Of a stretch of 64,000 bases of DNA, positions 10,124 to 20,243 are shown one piece after another. Positions within the stretch are counted from its first letter, which is position 1; every line of letters starts with the position of its first letter. Both the position numbers and the translations under genes were made by a program. The DNA is taken from the NCBI GenBank assembly GCA_902651635.1, contig CACRSC010000028.1, positions 356,512 through 420,511 on the forward strand. The letters run 5' to 3'. The DNA is from Mastigamoeba balamuthi (Eukaryota; Evosea; Mastigamoebida; Mastigamoebidae). The notes under the pieces were generated by a model that saw only the letters and a list, made by a program, of their open reading frames with translations, did not search any database and was not told where the DNA came from.

Positions 10124-12313
10124 ATGCAACGATTGCTTCTCCTAGCCGTTGTCGCCTGCGTCTACGCACAGCGTACCATCACGCCCTTCCGCAGCAAGTT
10201 CGAGCACCCGGGCATGATATGGACCCGCAGCCAGCTCGACGTGCTGCGCGACAAGGTCAAGGCGGGCGAACAGGCATGTAACCATCAGTTCAGAGGACTG
10301 CATTTTCGTAACGGCGGTGCCCTCAGCCGTGGAAGGACTGGTACAACTCAAGAAGCTCCGCGAGGTGGTACAACATGCGAGGGCCTTTCCCGGTCGTAGG
10401 GCGCAACCCGGACCTGCGCCGCAACGAGTACTTCAAGGACATGTACAACGTTGGCTCCCTGGCGTTCATCTGGTACGTCGAGAAGGACTGGAGCGCTGCA
10501 GGTGCACTGGTTGTTCGACGGCCTCTCAGTGGTTGCTCACGCCCCCGCTCAAACCGCCACAGAGAAGGCAATCACGATCCTGTCTCGCTGGGCTAAGACG
10601 CACACGGGGTGGAGCGGTGTGGAGTCGCCGTTCCTGGCGGCCGACTCGCTCGACGGCATCGTCGGCGCGGACATACTCTACGGCACATACCCCAACTACA
10701 CGGCCGAGCGTCACAAGCTGATCCGCGGCTACTTCGGCAGCATGTGGGGATGGCTCGCGTCGGTCGGCTTTGCCCCGCTGTGCCCCGGCCACCGCACCGG
10801 CGCTGGCAGCCATCTCTGGGGCGCCAACCAGGGCACCCTGCAGCTCCAGGTCTCCATGGCGACCGCCGTGTTCACCGACGACTTCCTGCTGTTTGACGAG
10901 ACCGTCAGCGCGATGCTCACGGACCCCATCGGCGGATTCCTCGACACACTTCCCAGCGGGCAGGTCGGCGATACGGGCAGGGACAACGGGCACGGGGCCA
11001 ACCAGTTCGGGTACATGGTCTGGGTCGCCGAGGTCGCGTGGATACAGGGCGTCGACGTGTTCTCGGCGCTCAACAACCGCCTGCTCGCCGAGTCCGAGTA
11101 CTCTGCGCAGCGCCAGCTCCACGGGTTCAACATCTCGGGGGTCCCCGAGGTCCCGTTCTCCGTCTTCGGGTCGAGCTACTCGATGTGGGATCGCCTGCCC
11201 GCGTTCGACGGCGTCGTGAGGCACCTGGGCTCCATGAGCACCGCCTACACACTCTACACGTCGCGCAGGCTGGCGATGCCCTACACCAAGATGTACCTCG
11301 ACCACAACAAGTTCGTGCCCCTGACAACGATCGACACGGGGAGGTCCACTGTCGTCCCCGACGGCCCCTTTGTCGAGCCGGCAGCGTCCCCCAAGAGGCT
11401 CGAGTCCAGCCTGTCAGTTGCAGCGATGGGGACCCTGTGGAGGAGCGGGTCCGGAAAGTTCCTCGGGGACGGCAAGTGGGTGCTGTCCGCCGGCGGCGGC
11501 GACGGCGGTTGGGAGGCTTGCAAGGGCCTCGTGTTCGCGTACAAGCAGTTCGACGGCGACGCCACGTTCATCGCGCAGGTCCTCACTGGCGGCGGCGAGG
11601 TGCGCTTGATCGACAGGCTGCAGGCGTCCCCCGGCGCCCGCCAAGTCCGCATGTTCCTGTCTCCCGCCCTCTACAGCAACTTCTGGCGCGGCGCGTGCTG
11701 CAGCTACGCGGTCGTGCGGGAACAGAACGCGAACCTGGGGCTGCCCGCGTGGGCCAAGATCGTCAGGCGCGGAAACTATGTCTACTCGTACTCGTCGCCC
11801 GACGGCAAGAGCTGGTGCCCGCAGTCGAACCTCATCCTCGACAACCTCGGGAAGACCGTTTTCATCGGCCTCTCTGTGATCAGCGGCAACGCCACGTTCG
11901 CCAACGTCATGTACGCTGAAGCGCCCCTCTCGCGGCCCGACGCACCGGCCGTGGTGCGGGTCGTGCGCTCGCCCCGCGGGCCCAGCGGGGCAGCCATTAC
12001 TCTGGGGTGGGACCGCAACGACAAGGCCGTCTACTACTACGTTTGGCGTGCAGAAAACAGCACAGGCCCCTTCACCGTCGTGGCGCCTCACGTGCTGGCG
12101 AACCAGTTCACCGACGGGGACGTGAAGGCTGGGAAGACGTACTGGTACAAGGTCCAGTGCGCGGGGTACAGCGGCGATGCGCCCGTCGAGTCACCCGTCA
12201 TTCAGGCGACCGCGACTCTGCCTGGCCTTGTCATAAGCGCTGCTCCCAGGGCGCCTCTGCTCTCTGTGATGTCTCTGGTGCTTCTGATGGCCGCCGCCTC
12301 CATTGCACTGTGA
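10124..12313 (+). CDS. Secreted alginate-lyase-like enzyme with FN3 domain and GPI-type tail, 691 aa
   Basis: Exons 10124-10273, 10327-10501 and 10563-12313 splice in frame; introns are 53 and 61 nt, and the first uses a GC donor (CAG|GCATGT). The N-terminus is a signal peptide, MQRLLLLAVVACVYA. Residues about 25-400 follow the alginate lyase/heparinase-like pattern: HPGMIWTRSQLDVLRDKV, PWKDWYN, EKAITILSRWAKTH, WGANQGTLQLQVSMATAVF, then GDTGRDNGHGANQFGY and AEVAWIQGVDVFSALNNRLL. The RD-GH...AE-AW-QG-D motif is characteristic of the bacterial-type family. A long beta-rich part follows, then a fibronectin type III-like domain (about residues 565-660, LGWDRNDKAVYYYVWRAENS). The last 20 residues are hydrophobic (LLSVMSLVLLMAAASIAL), suggesting GPI anchoring. 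Likely a cell-surface polysaccharide lyase acting on uronic-acid polymers from food organisms. Substrate is inferred from the family only. Confidence 0.8.
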
Positions 12314-12835
12314 GGAGCCCGACTACTCAGCTGCACAATTGCGTGTGCATCAAGGGCAGGAATTCGGAGATCAAGTGGAGTGCACGAAAGCAACAGTGGT
12401 GCCCTTGTTTCTTCAGTGTGAGCCAAGGGTTCTGTGAGGATTCCGTTTTCTTCTTTCGCGAGTGCGAATTCTCTCCATCGACCCGCAGTGGCAGACCTGC
12501 CCAATTTCGCGCAAAGGCACGCTGTGGCGAAATAGCGGTGTGCACCCACACCGCATTGGCCTGGCCAAATGCGAAGCAATCATAAGAGGGCGGTCACAGA
12601 ACGGAAAGCTTGGTTGAGGTGTGATCTGCAGTGGGCAATCTGTGTAGTGGTTGCGAGAGCATAGGAACGGGGGCTGCGGACGGGGGAAGGGGGCACAGGC
12701 CGATGCGCGGCGCATTGTGGCTTGCGGACGTGCTCCCTGCAAACGAGGCGGCAACCGGGCAACGGCGAGCACCGGCTGGGCCCGGAAGGGTGTCACAGAG
12801 CTGCCGGAGGGGCTGCGTTAGTCTGCGTGGCGGGC
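12314..12835. other. Intergenic region between converging genes
   Basis: The lyase gene ends at 12313 on the + strand and the phosphatase gene ends at 12836 on the - strand. The 520 bp between should hold both 3' untranslated regions and terminators. No AATAAA signal or coding domain was seen. Confidence 0.5.
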
Positions 12836-15104
12836 TCAAAGTGTGACCCCACTTTTTCCGGCTCCGCGGCAGCGCGCAGCGATCTTGGCGATCGCCCCGG
12901 GGCCCGGGGGCAGCGGCTTCTGTGCAAACGCCTCGGGCAGCGCCTCGACGTCCCTGTCCTTCTCCAGCAGGTCGTGGAACACCCTCATGTTCTCTGGGCC
13001 CCCGGGCGGCGTGTGAGCGGCCCGGCGCCAAGGCGAGGGCAAGTGCGAGGGGGGAGGGTCGCAGGGCACTGTGGTAGTCCAGGCGCAGGACCTTGCGGTA
13101 CTCCTCCTGCTTCTTGTGGACCTTGGCGTTGTGGTCCAGCAGGCCCGCGACCTTGGTGCTCAGGAGCGCGTCCGCCTCGAGCTCCTTGTCGTCGGGGTCC
13201 TCCTCCTTGACGGCGGCGATGAGGTACACGAGCAGCGACACCACTGCGCGCCATAGCCATCAGAGACGCGAGGAAAACCCGGCGCATAAACGAAAAAAAA
13301 AGGCGGTACCGCTGGCGCAGATGAACGGCAGCGTGAACGAGAGCGCGTCCTCGCCGCCGCGCAGGCAGTAGGGCTGCGGCGCGGCCTCGGCAAACGAGAT
13401 GGCCTGCATCTTGTCGTCGGTTATGCTCAGAATCGCCCCCGCGTTGCTGAACTCCGAGTAGTAGGGCGCCGAGAACAGCGTAACGACCTTCGCTGCGTTG
13501 AGGTCCGCCGGGTTCTCCACAAAGTGCGCCTGTGGGGTTGTGCGTGTCAGAGAGTGAGTGGAGAAGCAGAGAGCAGGCGGGGGGGGGGGGGGGGGGTGGG
13601 CTCACCCAGTAGCCGTCGAGCTTGACCTCGTGGGCGCGGACGATGCACGCGAGGCCGTTGGCCTCGAGGAACTTCTCGACGGCGCGGGGCCCGTACTTGC
13701 ACGACGTCCTTCGGTAGTCGTTGGGCGCGAACGTCTTCCACGCGTGCGAGGCCGCGGCGGCGCCCTCCTCCTCGCAGTCCCAGGGGTCGGCCCAGAGCAG
13801 GTCCCAGAACGGCCCCGTCTGCACGGGCTCGCGCTTCCTCGTCTCGGCCTCGAGCGCCGCGACCGCGGCCGTGTCGGGCCCGATGCCCGCGTGCACGCAG
13901 AACACCCCGCCGACGCCGGGGCCGCGCTCGACGACGGCCGCGACGGGCAGGCAGTCAAACGCCTCCATGAAGAGCCCGAACGTGGCCTCGTCGTACTTGC
14001 GCCGGCCTGGCGGGGGCGAAACCCGTCAGAGAACCGACGCTGGGCGGCGCGGGGGCGCGGGGGCTGGGGCGGACACTCGGTGAAGAAGGTCATGGACATG
14101 GAGATGGTGCGGGTCTCGTGGTTGCCGCGGAGCAGGAAGACGCGGTCGGGGAGGGCGAGCTTCATGGCGAGGGCGTACATGGCCACCTCGCAGCTGAAGT
14201 CGCCCCGGTCCACGTAGTCCCCCAGGAAGAGGAACGAGTGGTTCTCGGGGGGCCCGGCCTTGTCCAGCATCGCCACCATGTCCTGCCCGTTTGAGCGACG
14301 TTGCCTCGCCTCAGCAGGACGCCCCCATATCGGGATATTTCGATAATTGGATTTAAAGCAAAAAATCTCCCGCAGAATCTATTCTACAGATTCTAGACAA
14401 GTGGCGGAAAAAACCAGTTTACCAAAAGGCGGCATAACGGCTTCGTTTAACGCATGCCCGGATGTGGCGAACACGAACACAGGGGGCAATAAGGGGGCAG
14501 GTCTGGCAGAGGGGGACGTTAAGTCCAAAGCTTGCAGAAACGGAATGCGAGCTGCCGGGACAAATAACCAGCGCAAATCAGGAAGTGCACTTCCCAGCAA
14601 CCTAAAAAATCAAATCGATCTGAAAATTACCCCAAATAAAGCGGAAAAATCGGGAAAATCGCCCCGTCCCCCGCAGCGGCCGAGGGCGCACGTAGAACTG
14701 CCCGTGGAGGTCGCCAAAGACGACGACGGGCGCCTTGATGCGCAGGACGTTGGGCTCCCTCTCGAGCACGTCGCGCGCGCAGAGCAGCAGCCGCTCGGCC
14801 GCGGGCCCCGAGAGGCGGCCCTCGCGCTCAAAGTGCCTGCGCAGCACGTTCAGCGCCGGCACGTCGTCCTCCCGCGCGAACAGTATCGCCTCGGCCAGCG
14901 GCTCCACCTCCGGCATCGGCACGCTCTGCCCGCACGGTTTTGCTCGCGTTTGGCACCGCGTTTCAAGGAGCAAGAGCGGGGGCGCGTTGGGCGCACCTTG
15001 ACGGCGCGGTCGAGCGGGATGGGCACGGCTGGTCGGACGTCGGCCTCGGAGCAGACCTGGCGGTGCGCGCGGGCCTGCTTGCGCTGCGGCAGAAACGCGT
15101 CCAT
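12836..15104 (-). CDS. Calcineurin A-like serine/threonine protein phosphatase (PP2B type), 500 aa
   Basis: Seven exons keep phase: 14997-15104, 14692-14925, 14075-14282, 13606-14006, 13310-13529, 13070-13243 and 12836-12993. All PPP metal-site motifs are present: [30 protein letters not shown] (normally HGGLSP) and RAHE. The palm continues [16 protein letters not shown], as in calcineurin. After it comes the helix that binds calcineurin B ([20 protein letters not shown]), then a stretch like the calmodulin-binding segment ([20 protein letters not shown], compare ARVFSVLREESESV). A typical autoinhibitory ITSFEEAKGLD segment is not seen; the tail ends [20 protein letters not shown]. Expected to dephosphorylate Ser/Thr substrates in response to Ca2+ with a CNB subunit. 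An 18-bp G run (13579-13596) lies in intron 4. Confidence 0.88.
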
Positions 15105-15786
15105 ACACGGTTGGAAGCGGTGGGATGCGGTGTTGGTGAGTGTTAGTTGCTTATGCCAGCGGCTGGGGGCCCGAAAATATCCGGGCGGGCGCCGTGAGAG
15201 AATCTGGTGAGAAAAATCCCCCGATGGCAAGTCCCCCTCAAGCCTTGCAGCGGGCCAACGCTCCTGTACTCTGTGGAGCCTGGTAAGCAATATCCAAGCA
15301 CACAGTACATTGATGGCTGGGATTGGATGTCTTGATGTGCTCTCGCCTCACATGGCCGGGTGGCCATGGACAGCACCGAAACGGCCGTCTCTGGAGCAGG
15401 CACGGAGCAGCGCAGCGTACAGCCCGGCACGCCAGCGTGACATGTCGCCGTCTGGCACACTCGCTCTGCTTCTGAGGCCCAGACGCACGGCTATACACGT
15501 GTGGCAGAGCGTGGAGCTGTGGACGCTGCCGGCGAGTAGTCCCGTGGGCTACGTGCTCTCTGACCCTGGGGTGCTCATAGCCGCACACTCCGCGCATGCT
15601 GAATCGCAGGCTGCAGCTGCGCCACCACGTGGAGCGAAGCGTCCACAAGGCAGAAACGTGTGACGTGTGACTTGAAATGAAGAGTAGGGTCAGCGATGGA
15701 CGCCCGGACTGCGCTGAGAGCAATGCAGTGCGCTTCAGAGCAGGGTCGTACAGAACAGCGCACAGCTGCTGTGGTCCGCAGTTATT
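15105..15786. other. Upstream region between phosphatase and family member 1
   Basis: Divergent intergenic space. It holds CCGAAAATATCCGGGCGG near 15170 and TGACGT/TGACAT words (for example GTGACGTGTGACTTG near 15662). Open frames occur on both strands (about 15310-15663 + and 15575-15763 -), but neither has a recognisable domain or splice context, so I do not call a gene. Confidence 0.4.
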
Positions 15787-15883
15787 CGTCATCAGTGACG
15801 TTGCCGCCCCGTGTCGTCAGTGGGGGATCTCTCTCCTTTTTTTCTTTTCTCTCAGCCGTCTTGTTTGGCTTTTGCTTCTCAGG
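15787..15883 (+). promoter_or_regulatory. Conserved promoter/leader of family member 1
   Basis: The palindrome-like CGTCATCAGTGACG (15787-15800) ends 83 bp before the ATG. It is followed by a pyrimidine-rich leader with CTCTCAGCCGTCTTGTTTGG and TTTTGCTTCTCAGG running into the ATG. The same two blocks precede the other three members (34078, 41652, 51776). TGACG/CGTCA half sites suggest binding by a bZIP/CREB-like factor; this is an inference. The CAG immediately before the start also makes it a possible 3' splice site of a leader intron. Confidence 0.6.
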
Positions 15884-18800
15884 ATGGCTTTTGGCGCGTT
15901 CGCGTTCGCGTACGTCGTCAGCGTGGTGGTTGCGTTCGCCGCGGGGGCAGTGGCCTGCTGTCTCCTCGGCTTCCCGGCGCTGGTCGCTGTCAGCGTCATT
16001 GTCGCCGTCGCCTGCTTCGCCGCGGGTTCGCTTTCTTTATCTGTTCTCCTTTAAATTTGTTGTCACCGGGGGCGGGGGCCAAGTTCTGAGCTCGCGCTGG
16101 ACGCGAGGGTAGGGCAAGCAGTGTCCGCGCGAGGGGGCGTGACTCGGCGGTCAGCGGATAGGCGCTGTTGTTTTGTTTTGATCGCGCGGGGGGGTTCTTT
16201 GATTTTCCCGCGGATTTGCGTTAACACAGAGACTGCTCGCACGGCCAGCGGGGGAGCAGTTCTCGCGCATCGGCAAGGCCCTGTGGACCGCTCGCAGGGT
16301 CTTTCCCGACTCCACAGGAACGTATGGCGTCGCCGGGGGCAATGCGGGGCAGTCCAGGGGCGCGCAGGGGGCCGAGGGCTCTCGCACCCTTGCGCCGCTG
16401 TCGCAGGTCCGCCCTCCCTCCCCCTCCACAGCCCCAGCCTCTCGGGGACCTCCGGGCAGCGGGTAGGTGCTGCGGGGCTCGCCGGTGCCCGCGGCTTCGG
16501 TGGTTCAATAGATCTTCTAATTCCCAATTCAATTATGTGTTAAATCAATTCTTATTTTTATTATCAGATAAGTAGCATGACCACATCTCAAATGTGCAGG
16601 GCCGCGTGCCGTGTGCCGCCTCGCTGTCGCCTGTGGCACCGTCGTCATCGTCGTCGTCTGGCCTGCGTGTGACACCCATCAGAGTGCTTGCGTCACAGCA
16701 GCGCCGGTCGTCGTTGTCGTCGTCGTTTTCGGCTTCATCTGCCAATAGGCACAAGCCGCGCTCTGTTGTGTCTGGAGCACAGCCTTCGCTCTGGTCGCCC
16801 AACACAACGGGCAACGAGGCTCCCGCTGCGCCGTCGTCGGAGTACGTCACGCCCGTGTGGGACCTCTACACTGCCTACGTCGTCGCGGGCCGCAGGGAGG
16901 CCTCGGAGGGCCTGGCGCAGCAGCCCTGGACTGACGCTGCGCGGCCGAGCAGCCAGGTGCCCCCGTTCCGTGCCGGCCTGCCCTCGCCCTGCGCCAGCCC
17001 CTACACCTTCTCGCCCGGCCCGAGCTGCCTGACGGCGTCGCCGTTCTCGACGCGTGGCAGCCCCAGCTCTGGTGAGGCCGTGAAGCAGCTGCCCGTCGAG
17101 TTCGGGGCCTCGTACGTGCGCGAGCACACGGTGTCCGTCGAGCGCTCCTGGCGGCGTCGGTCGTCCGCAGCCGAGCAGCCGGGGCAGACTCTGCACTCGA
17201 CCCCGTTCGTGCCCTCCAACAGGACCCCGTCGATGGGCGCTGGAACCCGAACAGCGACTAGGACGGGGATGCTCGACGGCCAGATGGCTCCGGCGCCGGA
17301 AACCTCACAGAGTTTTGTCATCCACGTGGCCACGGAGAGGCGGCACACGATCCAGGAGCACAGGCTGCGCGGACCTGAAGCCGCGATGGACGGACCGCGC
17401 CCTCAGTCGCTGGCCACGAGCGCTATCGATACGAGGGCCCAGGGATCCGCAGCGGCCGAGCGGCCCGAAGTCCCGTCGACGGTGCCCCGTTCCACAGGTC
17501 GGACACCGAATGGCAGGCTGAGCGAGGGGCACCAGCACAGGGACCGCTCTGAGAGGACGGCCAAGTTGCAGTGCAGCCACGGTTACTGCCCCGTGTGCAC
17601 CCCGTCCCGCAGGCGCACAGAACAGAGCTCCAGGGAGGACGCGGAGCAGGCGAAACCGCAGACGGACCCCGCGGCACGGTCGGGGGAGTCGGAGAGGGCG
17701 GAGGGCTGGGCGACACGCAGGAAGGAGGCGCTCCCGACCGTCGTGGCCAGCGCCCAGAAGGAGAACAAGCCCCTCACAGAGCCCCGAGACAGTTCAATCG
17801 AGAGCCCTGCCCGCTCGATAATCTCGCCAATACCAGGAGCGGTACCCGCGGTGTCTCTGCGGTCCGAGGTCAGGGCAGACGATACTGTGGCCGCCCGCGA
17901 GGCCTTCGCGGAGAGGCAGGTGATGGGCGAGAACACCCTCGAGGCACCCCAGGGCGACGCCCAGCAGACGGCCAGCACCAGCCGCTCGGAGCCCGCGCTG
18001 CCGGTACACTCAAGCCGAGCGCTCCAGGACGTCTGACAGTATGCGAGCAGGCAGTCGACATCGAGAGGCCGTCGCAGGAGCCCGCACAGGACGCTCGCCC
18101 CGAGGCGCTCGACGAGCAGACTGCTGCGCAGGCTATCAGTGCGGCGGTCGAGGAGCCAACAGAGGAGATGGAGGACCAGCCCCTCTGCTCAACGGTTGCG
18201 GAGGTGGGGACCTCTCCAATGGAGGACGAGGAACGCCAGCCGACGGTCGTAGTCGCAACCGCGGAACCGCCGCCTGTGGATGTCCCTCAGCACGTGTCTG
18301 AGGCTTTCTCGCCGCAGTCACTGGAGCAGCAGGCCGTGTCCGGTTGGGCCCCTCAGGAGCAGTGGGCGGGCCACGCAGTCGCTGCCTCCCTGCCGCTGCC
18401 GCTGCCTCCGAATCCGCTGGACGAGGTTCCTGTCCAGGCGGCGCAGAGCTCATGGCCCAGGCCCGCCGTCTCTGGCCCCGTGTTCACGCCGCCGTCGCTG
18501 GGACAACTGGGACTGGAGGCATCGTTGGCCTCGCTGCCGTTGACCGCGCTCGCTGTCGGCGCGGTGCTGGAGGAGGAGATGAGCCCCGCCGATGGCTCCG
18601 CCCCGCCCTCGTACCCGATGGCCGAGCACTCGACGTCGACGCCCATCGCCAGCGCGTGGGGGATGGCCCCCCAGGCAGCATGGGAGGCACCGGCGCCGCC
18701 CGCGAGGCCGGCACAGCAGCTGGTGTCGCTGTTCGACTCCGCCACGTGTTCATCCATGACGGCGCCCGGCGGCACCGCAGCGAAGCCGGCTGTCCCTGAG

Positions 18801-19685
18801 GCGCTGGCGGGGGTGGTCAGCACGGATGCGGGGACACTGGTCTCGCAGACCCCGCAGGTTGGCGCGTCGTCTGCGACAGTCGAGCAGCTCCAGGCGCACG
18901 CGTCGCCTTCTGACCCGCATCAGCAGAGGCCGCAGAGCGAGGTGGTCACTGCGGCCCCCGAGGCGCAGCAGGCGGGCGGAGCTCCGTCGGAGCCGGAGGA
19001 GCAGGGGGCCTCGGCGGCGACCAAGAGGGGGCTGGAGGAGCTCGAGTCTCCCGCTGGCAGCTCGCCGCGCGCCAAGCTCAGGAGGACGGACCAGGAGCCT
19101 GCCTCCGAGGCATCTTCGACGGCGGTGGCCGCGGCAGCGCCTGCAGAGGTGGCGCAGGGCGTCGCCCCGTCGCCCAGGCCTGACCTCCAGGAGGCCACTG
19201 GCCCCAGGAGGGTCCCCGCGCGGAGCCGGACGCCCGACAACCAGCCCCAGACAAGGCGCCTCAGGAGGTCCGAGTCACCGGCTCGCGTGGCGGCCCCGGC
19301 AGCAGCAGTGCCCGCGGCGTCGGTGCAGAGCACCGCTGTGGCGTCGCCCATCGCGGAGGGCCAAGAGGCCTGCGGAGTGGCCGCCAAGAGGGTGCTCGAG
19401 CGGTCGCAGTCGCCCGACGCCCAGCCTCCGAGCACGCGCGTCAGGACCTCGGAGCCCTCGCCGCCCGTCGCCGCAGCCTCCGTCGCCACAAACACCGTCG
19501 CCACAGACGCCGCCGTCCCTGCCACTGCCGCTAACACCGCCGCCACGGCAACAGCAGTTCCTGCCACTGAGCCGGCAGTGGCCGGTGGTGGGGCCGCAGA
19601 GAGCGACAGCGGCCAGCAGCTCCGGTGGCCTCGCCGACCTGTAGGTGGTGAGCAGTACCGCGGGCGCCTGAGCGGCCCCGTGTGA
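15884..19685 (+). CDS. Multicopy hydrophobic-N-terminus/low-complexity family, member 1 (about 1112 aa)
   Basis: Phase-consistent exons: 15884-16025, 16249-16406, 16600-18003 and 18051-19685, with a 47-nt last intron. Exon 1 encodes two hydrophobic segments (MAFGAFAFAYVVSVVVAFAA, then FPALVAVSVIVAVACFAAG), a signal-anchor or pair of membrane helices. Exon 2 carries SRIGKALWTARRVFP. Exon 3 has EYVTPVWDLYTAYVVAGRR and VPPFRAGLPSPCASPYTFSP, then a cysteine cluster CSHGYCPVC. Exon 4 has SLPLTALAVGAVLEEE, AWGMAPQAAWEAP and three about 40-residue repeats built on KR-LE...R-RR-E. The bulk is Ala/Pro/Glu/Gln-rich and likely disordered. The extreme C-terminus diverges from member 2 by a shift (SSGGLADL lies in another frame). 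No known family recognised; function unknown. Confidence 0.7.
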
Positions 19686-19863
19686 CGGAATGGCTCGAGA
19701 GAGTAGCGTAGAACTCGTCGTTTTGGTCCAGTGCAGCTAGACTTGGGATCCTTGACTCGGGGAACCCATTCTATGCGCTCTGCTTGCATTTTGAGTCTGC
19801 GCGCCTGTAAAAACGGAGAGTACCGTCCGACAGCGGAGGTGTGGTCCGGGAGACCGTGGCGCG

Positions 19864-20163
19864 TCACCCGTTCCTTTGGGCTAGCCGTAGTGAGTACACG
19901 CCCGTCTTGGCGTCTTGGCCCAGCTCTTTGTACCCCAGGGCGATCTCCTCCACGTCCCCGGTCCCAGGGTTGCCATACACGTGGCACTCAGGGGGCCGAA
20001 CGCGAGTCCTGGGCAGAGGCACCAACCTTTCTGCATCCACCCGTCTGGTGATGTCCCTTGGCTCAATTCTGAATCCTGAAACATCGCAATACCTCTCTGG
20101 ATACTCAGGGCACTCTGCACACCAGACAGCTGCACGGTGATGCTGGAACTCTGTGGCGCGCAA
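19864..20163 (-). pseudogene. Possible exon remnant of an unknown gene
   Basis: A minus-strand open frame reads CAECPEYPERYCDVSGFRI, then RRVDAERLVPLPRTRVRPPE and GTGDVEEIALGYKELGQDAK. Its balanced residue content looks more like protein than the surrounding shadow frames. No start, partner exon or domain was found, and it sits between two + strand genes. Treat it as a tentative remnant or an isolated exon. Confidence 0.25.
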
Positions 20164-20243
20164 CGCTGCTGTGCTTGGGTGAATCTTGGGGCGGCAGATA
20201 CCACGGGTGGAAAATGCACTGTTGCAGTGCCTGTTGCCCGCGA

